From the NCBI GenBank assembly GCA_048421225.1, contig DBFNRV010000073.1:1-8348 (forward strand): 8,348 nt of DNA, in the 5' to 3' direction. Of this stretch, positions 1-7,344 are shown piece by piece (position 1 is the stretch's first letter; every line of letters starts with the position of its first letter). The notes beneath the pieces are model-generated. The model searched no databases. It saw only the letters and a list, made by a program, of their open reading frames with translations, and had not been told where the DNA came from. A program made the position numbers and the translations under genes. This DNA comes from UMGS946 sp048421225. GTDB taxonomy: Bacteria; Bacillota; Clostridia; Christensenellales; CAG-138.

Positions 1-51
1 ATTATTTTAATTTGCTAACAGTATTGTGCTTCTTTGTATATCTTCGTGCAA

Positions 52-88
52 CTTCTCGCCGTCTCTCATTATATGCGAGGGCAAGAAG
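52..88 (+). other. Imperfect hairpin in the secA upstream region
   Basis: CTTCT (52–56) pairs with AGAAG (84–88). After one mismatch, GCC (58–60) pairs with GGC (80–82), and CTC (65–67) can pair with GAG (77–79) around a 9-nt loop. An alternative pairing, CTCGC (55–59) with GCGAG (75–79), is mutually exclusive with part of this. No T-run follows, so it is not a classical terminator. It lies about 90 bases upstream of the best secA promoter and may be the 3' structure of an upstream transcript or a DNA-level site. The rest of 1–175 shows no convincing ORF or RNA gene. Confidence 0.3.
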
Positions 89-179
89 GGATATCATACC
101 GACATTTATTTATCAAGGGTATTCATAACAAAAGTTAAAATGTGTCCAGAGTGCAAACCATACACCATGGCGATTGTAA

Positions 180-185
180 TATAAT
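180..185 (+). promoter_or_regulatory. Putative secA promoter -10 box (TATAAT)
   Basis: A perfect TATAAT lies at 180–185. The hexamer 17 bases upstream (157–162, ACCATA) is a poor -35 box, so the call rests on the -10 and its position. Transcription would start near 191–193 and give a leader of about 44 bases before ATG 236. An ATG at 206 would then be only about 14 bases from the 5' end, which also argues against that start. Confidence 0.45.
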
Positions 186-219
186 AGGCGGCGTGATAAA
201 ATACTATGAATTACCTTTT

Positions 220-226
220 GGAAGGA
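220..226 (+). promoter_or_regulatory. Ribosome binding site that fixes the secA start
   Basis: GGAAGGA lies 9 bases before ATG 236. The upstream in-frame ATG at 206 has no Shine-Dalgarno at workable distance; the nearest purine stretch, AGGCGG at 186–191, is 14 bases away. The first ten residues of the longer reading (MNYLLEGYAV) are therefore probably not translated. Confidence 0.8.
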
Positions 227-235
227 TATGCTGTT

Positions 236-2977
236 ATGGGATTCATTGATGTATTGCTCGGAAACACGAGTTCAAGTAGAATAAAAAAATTAAGGCCAAT
301 GTTAAATGCTGTAAATGGATACGAGGCTTCTATAAAGGCTCTTTCGGACGAACAGCTGAGGGCAAAAACAACTGAGTTTAAAGAGCGGCTTAAAAAGGGC
401 GATACGCTGGACTCCCTCCTGCCCGAGGCTTATGCGGTTGTGAGGGAAGCCGCCGTCAGGACAATAGGGCAGCGGCATTACGACGTCCAGGTGCTTGGAG
501 GAATTGTCCTGCATCAGGGCCGTATAGCGGAAATGAAAACCGGAGAGGGAAAAACGCTCGTAGCCACCTTGCCGTCGTATTTAAACGCGCTTGAGGGAAA
601 GGGCGTTCATATTGTAACGGTGAACGACTATCTGGCAAAGCGCGACGCTCAATGGATGGGTAAGATACACCGCTTTCTCGGCCTTACCGTAGGCTGTATT
701 ACTACCGATCTTGAACCGTCGGAACGCAAGGATATATATGCGTGCGATATTATATATGGAACAAATAATGAATTTGGTTTCGACTACCTGCGCGATAATA
801 TGGTGGTTTACCGGGAGAGCATGGTTCAGCGCGAGCTCAATTATGCTATAGTTGACGAGGTTGACTCGATTTTGATCGACGAGGCGAGAACCCCGCTTAT
901 AATTTCCGGTCACGGCGAGGAGTCTACGGATATGTACGTCAAGGTCGACCGCTTTGTCAGTAAGCTGGAGCGCGGGGCCAATATAGAAAAGCTCACTCGA
1001 TCTGAAATACTGCTGGATGGCGCCGAGCAGAAGGAGAGCGGCGACTATATGGTGGATATAAAGGCAAGGACGGCCGCGCTTACCCGCCAAGGTATGGATA
1101 GGGCCGAGCAGTATTTCGGCCTGGACAACATAGCCGATCCTGTCAATTCCGAACTTAACCACCATATCATGCAGGCCCTTAAGGCGCACGCGCTGTTCAG
1201 CCTAGATAAGGATTACGTTGTTCAGGAGGGCCAGGTAATCATTGTTGACGAGTTTACGGGACGTCTTATGATAGGAAGAAGGTACTCAGACGGCCTTCAC
1301 CAAGCGCTCGAGGCCAAAGAAGGGGTAAAGGTGGAGCGGGAGAACAAGACGCTTGCCACCATAACCTTCCAAAACTATTTCCGTATGTATAAAAAACTGG
1401 CCGGCATGACGGGAACCGCAAAGACCGAAGAGGCCGAGTTTCAGGGGATTTATGACCTGGACGTAGTTGAGATACCAACCAACCGACCCCTTATCAGAAA
1501 CGATATGAACGATGTTATTTACAGCACCCAGATGGGAAAATTCAAGGCTGTTGTAGATTCCATTGAAAAGGTGCATAAGACAGGGCAGCCTGTCCTTGTC
1601 GGCACAATATCGGTAGAAAAGAGTGAAATGCTCAGCGAGCTGCTTAAACGGCGCGGCATCGACCATGAGGTGCTAAACGCGAAGCATCATAAGCGTGAGG
1701 CGGAGATCGTGGCGCAGGCGGGCAAGTTTGGCAAGGTAACGATTGCAACCAACATGGCGGGACGCGGAACCGATATATTGCTGGGAGGCAACCCTGAGTT
1801 CTTAGTTAAGCAAGAGCTTACGCGGCAGGGAATGGACGAGTTCATGATTGAAGAGGCGAACAGCCATTCGGACACCTCAGATCAGGCGGTCCTTGCGGCG
1901 CGTGAAGCCTATAATGAACTGTACAAAAAGTATAAAAAACAGACCGACGACGAGCATGAAAGGGTGGTAGCGGCCGGCGGACTGCATATAATAGGCACCG
2001 AGAGGCACGAATCAAGACGCATTGACAATCAGCTCAGGGGAAGGGCGGGCCGCCAGGGCGACCCAGGCTCGACCTGCTTTTTTGTTTCGCTTGAGGATGA
2101 ATTGATGCAGCGCTTTGGCGCGGACAGGGTTAAGAATATAATGATGCGGCTTGCCCCTGAGGACGATGTGCCCATGGATATATCCATACTCAGCAAGCAG
2201 ATTGAAACCGCGCAAAAGCGGGTGGAAGCCCATAACTATGATATAAGAAAGAATGTGCTGCAGTATGACGACGTAATGAATAAGCAGCGCGAGATCATCT
2301 ACGGACAGCGCAGGGCGGTGCTTATGGGAGAGGATATATCGGATTCAGTAAAGAAGATGATAGAGGAAGCCGTAGATTCCAGGCTTGATACATATTGTCA
2401 GGCGAACCTTAGCGAGGAGATGTGGGATATAGGCGGTATGGCAACTTCCCTTGAGGAGCTCACGGGCGTAAAATTCCAGACCGGAGAACTGGCGAAAGAG
2501 ATAAAGAACCGAAATGCCATGCGCGATAAGGTCTTGACCGGAATGAGCTCTATATATGCTGAAAAAGAGGCTGAAATATCGTCTCACGGAATCGACATGA
2601 GGGAAGTGGAGCGCATACGCCTCCTCAGGGCGGTGGATACGCACTGGATGGATCATATCGACGCTATGACCCAGCTGAGGCAGGGGATAGGCCTGCGCGC
2701 CATGGCCCAGAAAGACCCTGTAATAGAGTATAGGAACGCCGGATTTGACATGTTCGACGAGATGGTAGCTGGTATACGCGAACTTACTGTTAGGACGCTG
2801 TACCACACTACGGTTAAGGTAGCTCCACAGCAGCGCGAACAGGTGGCAAAGCCCATTGAGCCGGTATCGGAGGAGGGGAATAAGCCAAAACGCGTAAAAC
2901 AGACCCCAGGGCGGAACGATCCGTGTCCGTGCGGGAGCGGTAAAAAGTACAAACAGTGCTGTGGAAGGAGTCAGTAA
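236..2977 (+). CDS. secA: Protein translocase subunit SecA (preprotein export ATPase)
   Basis: SecA is the cytosolic and peripheral membrane ATPase that drives unfolded preproteins through SecYEG. The protein is 913 aa from ATG 236. The open frame extends to ATG 206, but GGAAGGA at 220–226 lies 9 bases before 236, and MGFIDVLLG is a typical SecA N-terminus. Seen in order: Walker A TGEGKT (102–107); Walker B with DEVD (207–210) followed by ILIDEARTPL; the preprotein cross-linking region; MTGTAKTEE; NMAGRGTDI; RGRAGRQGDPGS; helical scaffold; and a C-terminal SEC-C zinc motif, CPC (897–899) plus CC (908–909), the family's usual SecB/ribosome-binding tail. NBD2 carries about 60 extra residues between LLGGNPEF and the conserved AAGGLHIIGTERHESRRID segment, so the protein is longer than Bacillus SecA (841 aa). 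Such inserts occur in other lineages. prfB follows after 65 bases. The motor motifs look intact. Confidence 0.98.
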   Translation: MGFIDVLLGNTSSSRIKKLRPMLNAVNGYEASIKALSDEQLRAKTTEFKERLKKGDTLDSLLPEAYAVVREAAVRTIGQRHYDVQVLGGIVLHQGRIAEMKTGEGKTLVATLPSYLNALEGKGVHIVTVNDYLAKRDAQWMGKIHRFLGLTVGCITTDLEPSERKDIYACDIIYGTNNEFGFDYLRDNMVVYRESMVQRELNYAIVDEVDSILIDEARTPLIISGHGEESTDMYVKVDRFVSKLERGANIEKLTRSEILLDGAEQKESGDYMVDIKARTAALTRQGMDRAEQYFGLDNIADPVNSELNHHIMQALKAHALFSLDKDYVVQEGQVIIVDEFTGRLMIGRRYSDGLHQALEAKEGVKVERENKTLATITFQNYFRMYKKLAGMTGTAKTEEAEFQGIYDLDVVEIPTNRPLIRNDMNDVIYSTQMGKFKAVVDSIEKVHKTGQPVLVGTISVEKSEMLSELLKRRGIDHEVLNAKHHKREAEIVAQAGKFGKVTIATNMAGRGTDILLGGNPEFLVKQELTRQGMDEFMIEEANSHSDTSDQAVLAAREAYNELYKKYKKQTDDEHERVVAAGGLHIIGTERHESRRIDNQLRGRAGRQGDPGSTCFFVSLEDELMQRFGADRVKNIMMRLAPEDDVPMDISILSKQIETAQKRVEAHNYDIRKNVLQYDDVMNKQREIIYGQRRAVLMGEDISDSVKKMIEEAVDSRLDTYCQANLSEEMWDIGGMATSLEELTGVKFQTGELAKEIKNRNAMRDKVLTGMSSIYAEKEAEISSHGIDMREVERIRLLRAVDTHWMDHIDAMTQLRQGIGLRAMAQKDPVIEYRNAGFDMFDEMVAGIRELTVRTLYHTTVKVAPQQREQVAKPIEPVSEEGNKPKRVKQTPGRNDPCPCGSGKKYKQCCGRSQ

Positions 2978-2984
2978 CGGGCAT

Positions 2985-2990
2985 TATAAT
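2985..2990 (+). promoter_or_regulatory. Possible internal promoter for prfB (TATAAT)
   Basis: A perfect TATAAT sits 8 bases after the secA stop codon. The hexamer 17 bases upstream, TGGAAG (2962–2967, inside secA), matches TTGACA at only three positions. It could supply prfB independently of secA read-through. The 65-base gap holds no terminator hairpin, so co-transcription is also likely. Confidence 0.35.
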
Positions 2991-3042
2991 ACTTGGTGAT
3001 ATTGAGTTTATTATTAAATTATTTTAGAGGGATGTGATCTTT

Positions 3043-4144
3043 ATGGTTCAGCTTGACGAATACCGTCAGCAGCTTGCGGCTGCAATCGAAACCCTGAAAG
3101 AGGCAGGTGAATCCCTTTGACCTGGCCAGGTTAAAGGGAGAGAAGGAAGAGCTGGAAAACGGCATGTCGGCTCCGGGTTTTTGGGACGACGTTGAAAACG
3201 CGAACAAGGTCAATCAGCGGATAAAAGCCATATCAAATAAGATTGACAAATATGAAAAACTGGCGCTTCGCGGCGAAGACTTGGAAACGCTTATTGAAAT
3301 GGCCGAGGAAGAGGGCGACGAGTCCATGCTCGACGAGATCGCCGCGGAATATACCGTGTTTGAACGGGGAGTTGAGGCGCTGAAGCTTGAAACGCTGTTA
3401 AAGGGACCTTATGACGCGAGCAACGCGGTGCTGTCGCTTCACGCCGGAGCGGGAGGAACAGAGGCTCAGGACTGGGTCAGCATGCTGTACCGAATGTATA
3501 CTAGGTACTGCGACGAAAAGGGATTTGCTGTGAAGACGCTTGATCTGCTTGATGGGGATGAGGCGGGCATTAAAAGCGTAACCTTTGAAGTCGACGGCGA
3601 TAACGCTTATGGATATCTTAAGGCGGAAAAGGGCGTCCACCGGCTGGTCAGGATATCGCCATTCGATTCGTCAGGAAGGCGGCACACCTCGTTTGCATCG
3701 CTGGATGTTACGCCTATCTTTGAGGACGACAGGGGGGATATTTCCATAGATCCCGACGACCTAAGGGTTGATACCTACAGATCCAGCGGCGCTGGAGGCC
3801 AGCATGTAAACAAAACATCGTCCGCCATAAGAATCACCCATCTTCCAACCGGAATAGTGGTCCAGTGCCAAAACGAGCGCAGCCAGATACAGAACAGGGA
3901 AACGGCGATGAGGATGCTGAGGGGCAAGCTGATTGAAATTAAGGAGCGGGAGCGTATGGAACATATGGCCGAGATAAAAGGCGACATGAAAAAGATAGAA
4001 TGGGGAAGCCAGATAAGGTCATATGTGTTCCAGCCGTACACATTGGTAAAGGACCATAGGACAGGCGTTGAAAACGGAAATATACAGGCTGTAATGGACG
4101 GGAGTCTTGACATGTTTATCAATGCGTTTCTCGTTCAGTCGTGA
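3043..4144 (+). CDS. prfB: Peptide chain release factor 2 (RF2), expressed by programmed +1 frameshift
   Basis: RF2 recognises UGA and UAA stop codons on the ribosome and triggers peptidyl-tRNA hydrolysis. Translation starts at ATG 3043, with GAGGG at 3027–3031 upstream. It runs 25 codons to an in-frame TGA at 3118–3120, shifts +1 on CTT, and continues with GAC at 3119 to the stop at 4142–4144. The product is 366 aa, against 365 in E. coli. Visible in the joined protein: the N-terminal helical domain; GAGGTEAQDW; the stop-codon reading tripeptide SPF (205–207); and the catalytic GGQ (251–253) in SGAGGQHVNKTSSA. These positions match E. coli RF2 almost exactly. A gene finder that ignores the shift would call a false GTG start at 3107 and lose the first 25 residues. 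Expression is self-limiting: scarce RF2 favours the shift, abundant RF2 terminates at the TGA. Confidence 0.98.
3105..3121 (+). promoter_or_regulatory. Programmed +1 frameshift site of prfB
   Basis: The sequence is AGGTGA-ATCC-CTT-TGA-C. CTT (3115–3117) is the slip codon, TGA (3118–3120) the in-frame stop, and C3121 gives the weak-termination TGAC context known from RF2 genes. Zero-frame reading is ...GESL-stop; +1 reading is ...GESL-DLARLKG. AGGTGA (3105–3110) is a perfect anti-Shine-Dalgarno match, but it ends 4 bases before CTT. In E. coli (AGGGGG-TAT-CTT) the spacer is 3, and aligned on the same 16S nucleotides the site here lies about 4 bases further upstream. Confidence 0.93.
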
Positions 4145-4170
4145 TCAGCATAATATGAAGCCGAAAGAAT

Positions 4171-4195
4171 GGGATTCATGCGGAATCCCGTTTTT
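4171..4195 (+). terminator. Intrinsic terminator after prfB
   Basis: A 7-bp perfect stem, GGGATTC (4171–4177) with GAATCCC (4183–4189), encloses the 5-base loop ATGCG. G4190 and five T residues (4191–4195) follow. It lies 26 bases after the prfB stop and separates the secA–prfB unit from the next cluster. The upstream A-rich stretch can pair with the T-run. Confidence 0.88.
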
Positions 4196-4215
4196 AGCCG
4201 GACTTAGAAAACTTT

Positions 4216-4229
4216 ACTAAATATTTAGT
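4216..4229. promoter_or_regulatory. 14-bp perfect palindrome upstream of the hydrolase gene
   Basis: ACTAAAT/ATTTAGT is perfectly symmetric with no spacer, 50 bases before ATG 4280. TACTAA occurs at 4215–4220, overlapping it, and again at 4237–4242, 22 bases apart or about two helical turns. A weak promoter can be drawn here (TTTACT 4213–4218, 18-base spacer, TACTAA). The symmetry suggests an operator for a dimeric regulator of the downstream cluster, but no specific family can be named. Confidence 0.4.
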
Positions 4230-4279
4230 TCCCAGCTACTAACCACATGAGAAAATTATTAAGCTTAAAGAGGTGACGC

Positions 4280-5188
4280 ATGCCCACGACACTCTCGGAA
4301 ATCATCCGCGCGGCCATCCGGGGCCTGCGCCCGATAACAAACAACCTGAGCCTGGAGTCAGAAAGGAACGGGATTGATCTTTTGGGAAGGCTTGAAACGA
4401 GAAAGCTCCCAAGCAATGTAAATATTATAAGGTGGGACATTGGCGATATACCCGCGGAGTGGTACCACCATGAAAACTCGCCTGAAGACGCCGTGGCCAT
4501 TTACTTTCATGGGGGCGCGTACATATCGGGTTCGCTTACAAGCAGCCGGGTGCTTGCGGTGGATTTCGTTCAGGCGCTTCAAATGAACGTATTATCGTTT
4601 GAATACAGGCTCGCGCCCGAGCATCCGTTTCCAGCTGCGCTCGACGATGCGATGAAGGTGTATAATACGGTGCTTGGCCTCGGGGTGTCGCCAGAGCGGA
4701 TTACCTTTATCGGCGACAGCGCCGGCGGAGGGCTTTTATGCGCGACCGCGATTAGGTCGCGTGACGAGGGGCTGCCGATACCGTCCTCTCTTGTCATGAT
4801 TTCGCCGTGGGCCGACTTGACGCTGTCGGGAAAGACCTACGAAACCATGAAGGATAAGGACCCCCTTTTGACAATAGCCAAGCTGGAGAGAGCCGCTGAA
4901 TGCTACACCGGTAATAAGGATTTGAAAAACCCCTATATATCGCCGGCTTTTGGAAATTTCAAAGGTATACCGCCCGCACTTATCCATGTGGGCACGCACG
5001 AGCTGCTTTTGGACGACGCCAGAACGCTGTCAACGAATATGGCAAGGGACGGCGTAGATGTAACGCTTGATGAATGGGAAGGAATGTGGCACGTTTGGCA
5101 TACTTTTGACGTACCGGAAACAGCGGTCGCCCTTGAGAGAATTGCCGACTATATCCTTACTAGACTTGGATCAGGGGAGGATAACTGA
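4280..5188 (+). CDS. Alpha/beta hydrolase of the hormone-sensitive-lipase type (esterase/lipase-like)
   Basis: This is a 302-aa predicted carboxylester hydrolase with no signal peptide, so probably cytosolic. Family hallmarks are all present: the oxyanion-hole HGG (77–79) in YFHGGAYISGS; YRLAPEHPFPAALDD (109–123); the nucleophile elbow GDSAGG with Ser147; Asp245 in HVGTHELLLDDA; and His271 in WEGMWHVWH as likely catalytic histidine. A catalytic triad of Ser147, Asp245 and His271 is therefore complete. About 300 aa is normal for HSL-type (COG0657) enzymes. AGAGGTGA just before ATG 4280 is a strong ribosome binding site. The next gene begins one base after the stop, so the two are almost certainly co-translated from one mRNA. 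The natural substrate is unknown; the adjacent acyltransferase suggests an acyl ester. It could equally be a detoxifying or generalist esterase. Confidence 0.9.
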   Translation: MPTTLSEIIRAAIRGLRPITNNLSLESERNGIDLLGRLETRKLPSNVNIIRWDIGDIPAEWYHHENSPEDAVAIYFHGGAYISGSLTSSRVLAVDFVQALQMNVLSFEYRLAPEHPFPAALDDAMKVYNTVLGLGVSPERITFIGDSAGGGLLCATAIRSRDEGLPIPSSLVMISPWADLTLSGKTYETMKDKDPLLTIAKLERAAECYTGNKDLKNPYISPAFGNFKGIPPALIHVGTHELLLDDARTLSTNMARDGVDVTLDEWEGMWHVWHTFDVPETAVALERIADYILTRLGSGEDN

Positions 5189-5189
5189 A

Positions 5190-6452
5190 ATGGCGCATGC
5201 CAGGCGAAGCTGGTATAGGCTGGATAATGCCGCAAAGATTTATCCCGTAACGCAGACGAGCGCTTGGACGCCTATGTTTAGGTTTACGGCGGTTATGCGC
5301 TCGAACATTGACCCAGACAAGCTGCAGGCTTCGCTGGATGCGGTTTCTCCTAGGTTTCCAACGTTTATGGTATGCCTTAAAACAGGAATGTTCTGGTATT
5401 ATCTGGAGCAGCTGGACAGGCCGGTTATGGTAGAACCGGATGCGCTTAATCCATGTGCGCCGATTGAAAGGGGCGAGCCCCTGTTCAGGATACGATATTA
5501 TGCTAACCGGCTGAGCCTGGAGATACACCATGTGGTTACGGACGGAGGGGGCGCTATGGTCTTCTTCAAGACGCTTTTGGCACAATATCTTAGAGGGACG
5601 GGGCATGAGGTGCCATGCACTCACGGCATTTTAGATATTGGAGTTTCCGCATCCGCAGAGGAGATTCAGGACAGCTTTAAAAAATTTTCCAAGATGAGGG
5701 TGCTTCCAACCAGATCAGAGAGTAAGGCGTACCGCATATCAGGCACTAGGCTTCCCCTTGGCCTTATGCGGGTTACAACCGGCGAGATGGACGTAAGCCA
5801 GGCGCTCGGCCGTGCGCACTCGTATGGCGCCACACTGACCGAATTTATGGTTGCGTTGCTGATACAGGCCGCCTATATGCTTCAGCTTGCTGAGGGGCGT
5901 CCTCAGTATCAGGTAAAGGTAAGCGTTCCTATAAACCTGAGGAAATACTACCCTACTGCTACGATAAGAAATTTCTCGCAGTATCTGAACCCGGGGATAG
6001 ACCCGCAGTACGGAGAGTTCACGTTTGAGGAGATACTTTCGCAGGTTCATCACTATATGAGGCTGAACGTTACTGAAAAGAACCTCAACGCCAGAATAAG
6101 CAAGAACGTCAGTGACGAGAGGAATCCAGTCATACGGATGGTTCCCCTGTTTATAAAGAAGGCCGCCATGTTTATAGCCTACATGAAATGCGGCGAATCG
6201 ACGTTTACAATGCCGTTTTCAAACCTTGGAAGAATAACGTTGCCGGATATCATGTATGAACATATTGAGAGAATTGATTTTATACTTCATACAGCCAGGT
6301 TCAATGTGTTCGAGGCAGGGGCGTCAACGCTCAACGGCAGACTGTCCATCAGTTTGTCGTCGCTGATAGCCCAGAGCCATATGGAGAGGCTGTTCTTTAC
6401 ATCGCTTGTCAAGCAGGGGATCAAGGTTAAAATAGAATCGAACGAGCTGTGA
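5190..6452 (+). CDS. HHxxxDG acyltransferase, 'alcohol acetyltransferase'-like (condensation/CoA-dependent acyltransferase fold)
   Basis: The 420-aa protein carries HHVVTDG (113–119), the HHxxxDG active site of the superfamily that includes carnitine acyltransferases, NRPS condensation domains, PapA5 and wax-ester/alcohol acyltransferases. In that family the second histidine is the general base. Further signs are the N-terminal WYRLDNAAKIYP segment, FPTFMVCLKTGMFWYYLE (56–73), PINLRKYYP (247–255) with the conserved NLR, and SNLGRI (344–349), which resembles the C-terminal SNxG-type motif. A free-standing enzyme of this size would move an acyl group from CoA or a carrier to an alcohol or amine. 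No signal peptide is seen. The frame is open from 5067, but ATG 5190 is chosen because AGGGGAGG (5173–5180) sits 9 bases before it and the family N-terminus starts there. The acceptor is unknown; the 'alcohol acetyltransferase' name is by resemblance only. Confidence 0.78.
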   Translation: MAHARRSWYRLDNAAKIYPVTQTSAWTPMFRFTAVMRSNIDPDKLQASLDAVSPRFPTFMVCLKTGMFWYYLEQLDRPVMVEPDALNPCAPIERGEPLFRIRYYANRLSLEIHHVVTDGGGAMVFFKTLLAQYLRGTGHEVPCTHGILDIGVSASAEEIQDSFKKFSKMRVLPTRSESKAYRISGTRLPLGLMRVTTGEMDVSQALGRAHSYGATLTEFMVALLIQAAYMLQLAEGRPQYQVKVSVPINLRKYYPTATIRNFSQYLNPGIDPQYGEFTFEEILSQVHHYMRLNVTEKNLNARISKNVSDERNPVIRMVPLFIKKAAMFIAYMKCGESTFTMPFSNLGRITLPDIMYEHIERIDFILHTARFNVFEAGASTLNGRLSISLSSLIAQSHMERLFFTSLVKQGIKVKIESNEL

Positions 6453-6458
6453 ATCCTG

Positions 6459-6482
6459 GCGGCATGCAACGTGCTGGGCCGC
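6459..6482 (+). other. GC-rich intercistronic hairpin
   Basis: In the 64-base gap between the acyltransferase and the zinc-ribbon gene, GCGGC (6459–6463) can pair with GCCGC (6478–6482). Inside it GCA (6466–6468) pairs with TGC (6472–6474) around an ACG loop. No T-run follows, so it is unlikely to terminate. It could tune mRNA stability or the relative expression of the third gene. No promoter is recognisable in the gap. Confidence 0.3.
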
Positions 6483-6516
6483 ATGGCCGATACCATTACG
6501 GAAGGGGGATTATCCT

Positions 6517-7224
6517 GTGTCTTATTGCGTTAACTGTGGGGTTGAGCTGGAAAAGAGCCTGAAAAAGTGCCCGCTGTGCGGAGTGGAGGCTCAGAACCCG
6601 AAGGAACCCTATGACGAAGGGGTGATAAAGCCCTATCCTACGCACATCGATTATATAACCGGGCGCATGGAGCGGCGGCTTGCGGCAATAATCATAACCG
6701 TTGTACTCATGCTTATTTCAGGTATATGCGTGCTGGCGGATGTGATATATAGCGCTGAGCTCGACTGGGCGCTGTATGTATTAAGCGCCCTTGCCCTTGG
6801 CTGGCTAATGTTTGTTCTGCCTCTGTTCATGCTTAAATGGCACCCTATCGTATATGTCATTCTTGACGGAATAGGCGCGATTGCATTTTTATACGTAATA
6901 AACCTGCTGCTCCCGGGAGACGAATGGTTCTCGTCGATTGCCTTACCCATTATACTTCTTAACGCAGCTATTGTGTCACTAAATGTATCGCTTATACATA
7001 GCGGACGACTTGGCAAAGCGGCGTGCGCCGCCTGGGTGGCTGGTTCGGTTGGCGTTGATATTATGGGGATAGAGATGATACTTGACCTTTACATGAACGA
7101 ATCAATTTTGCCTCAATGGTCATGGTTTGTGCTAATACCCTGCCTGGCCGCATCCATAATTATGATTATAGTGGACAAAAACTCCAGGATGAAGGATTCC
7201 ATAAAACGTAGGCTGCATACATAA
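6517..7224 (+). CDS. Zinc-ribbon six-span membrane protein (DUF6320-like), function unknown
   Basis: The 235-aa protein starts at GTG 6517, chosen because AAGGGGG (6502–6508) lies 8 bases upstream and the zinc ribbon begins at residue 4. CVNC (4–7) and CPLC (18–21) form a CxxC-x10-CxxC zinc ribbon. A polar linker of about 30 residues follows, then six hydrophobic segments at roughly 55–77, 84–106, 109–132, 137–160, 166–192 and 201–219, and a basic tail (KRRLHT). This layout resembles proteins I recall being labelled DUF6320 in Clostridia; the name is from memory and less certain than the architecture. The basic residues R50–R54 before span 1 and the even number of spans put both ends, including the zinc ribbon, in the cytoplasm. 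It closes the hydrolase–acyltransferase cluster and could anchor or sense for it. It may alternatively be a regulator, or a transporter of the product. Confidence 0.75.
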   Translation: MSYCVNCGVELEKSLKKCPLCGVEAQNPKEPYDEGVIKPYPTHIDYITGRMERRLAAIIITVVLMLISGICVLADVIYSAELDWALYVLSALALGWLMFVLPLFMLKWHPIVYVILDGIGAIAFLYVINLLLPGDEWFSSIALPIILLNAAIVSLNVSLIHSGRLGKAACAAWVAGSVGVDIMGIEMILDLYMNESILPQWSWFVLIPCLAASIIMIIVDKNSRMKDSIKRRLHT

Positions 7225-7238
7225 AAAGATAACTTTTT
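7223..7238 (+). terminator. Weak A/T hairpin at the end of the three-gene cluster
   Basis: AAAAAG (7223–7228) pairs with CTTTTT (7233–7238) around ATAA, overlapping the stop codon at 7222–7224. The stem has one G-C pair only, so it is weak alone. The larger hairpin at 7303–7344 is the better end point for this transcript. Confidence 0.3.
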
Positions 7239-7298
7239 CGGGCCTTCTGGTATTAGACTAAGGCATGATATTACACATAGGCGTGTCTAGTAAGGATG

Positions 7299-7344
7299 AA
7301 AAATAATAAGCCGTACTTTCAGATTGAAATGGACGGCTTATTAT
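7299..7344 (-). terminator. Long hairpin between convergent units; terminator on the minus strand, possibly on both
   Basis: A perfect 12-bp stem is formed by ATAATAAGCCGT-type arms at 7303–7314 and 7333–7344. Inside it a second 5-bp stem, TTTCA (7317–7321) with TGAAA (7325–7329), closes a GAT loop. Read on the minus strand, the stem is followed by TTTTT (7303–7299), so it fits a rho-independent terminator for the P-loop/DUF1294 pair ending at 7391. On the plus strand the tail is TTATTATATATAT, weaker but usable, so it may also stop the 4280–7224 unit. Within 7225–7390 nothing coding is seen. Confidence 0.75.

Noticed and set aside
206..235. Upstream in-frame ATG adding ten residues to SecA
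   Set aside because: No ribosome binding site fits it, it is too close to the predicted transcription start, and GGAAGGA is placed ideally for ATG 236.
581..1189. 202-residue minus-strand open frame inside secA
   Set aside because: It is antisense to highly conserved SecA motor motifs, has no ribosome binding site and resembles no family; it is a shadow of the real gene. The same holds for the other antisense frames within secA, prfB, the hydrolase and the acyltransferase.
3107..3118. GTG at 3107 as the start of prfB
   Set aside because: It lies at the frameshift site. The true N-terminus is encoded in the other frame from ATG 3043, and the joined product matches RF2 length and motif positions.
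4247..4276. Nine-codon reading frame (MRKLLSLKR) ending 3 bases before the hydrolase start, as a possible leader peptide
   Set aside because: It has no Shine-Dalgarno, no regulatory codon run and no competing RNA hairpins, so chance is the simpler explanation.
5067..5189. N-terminal extension of the acyltransferase overlapping the hydrolase gene
   Set aside because: The extension reads over the conserved hydrolase His region in another frame and lacks family features. ATG 5190 has a strong ribosome binding site.
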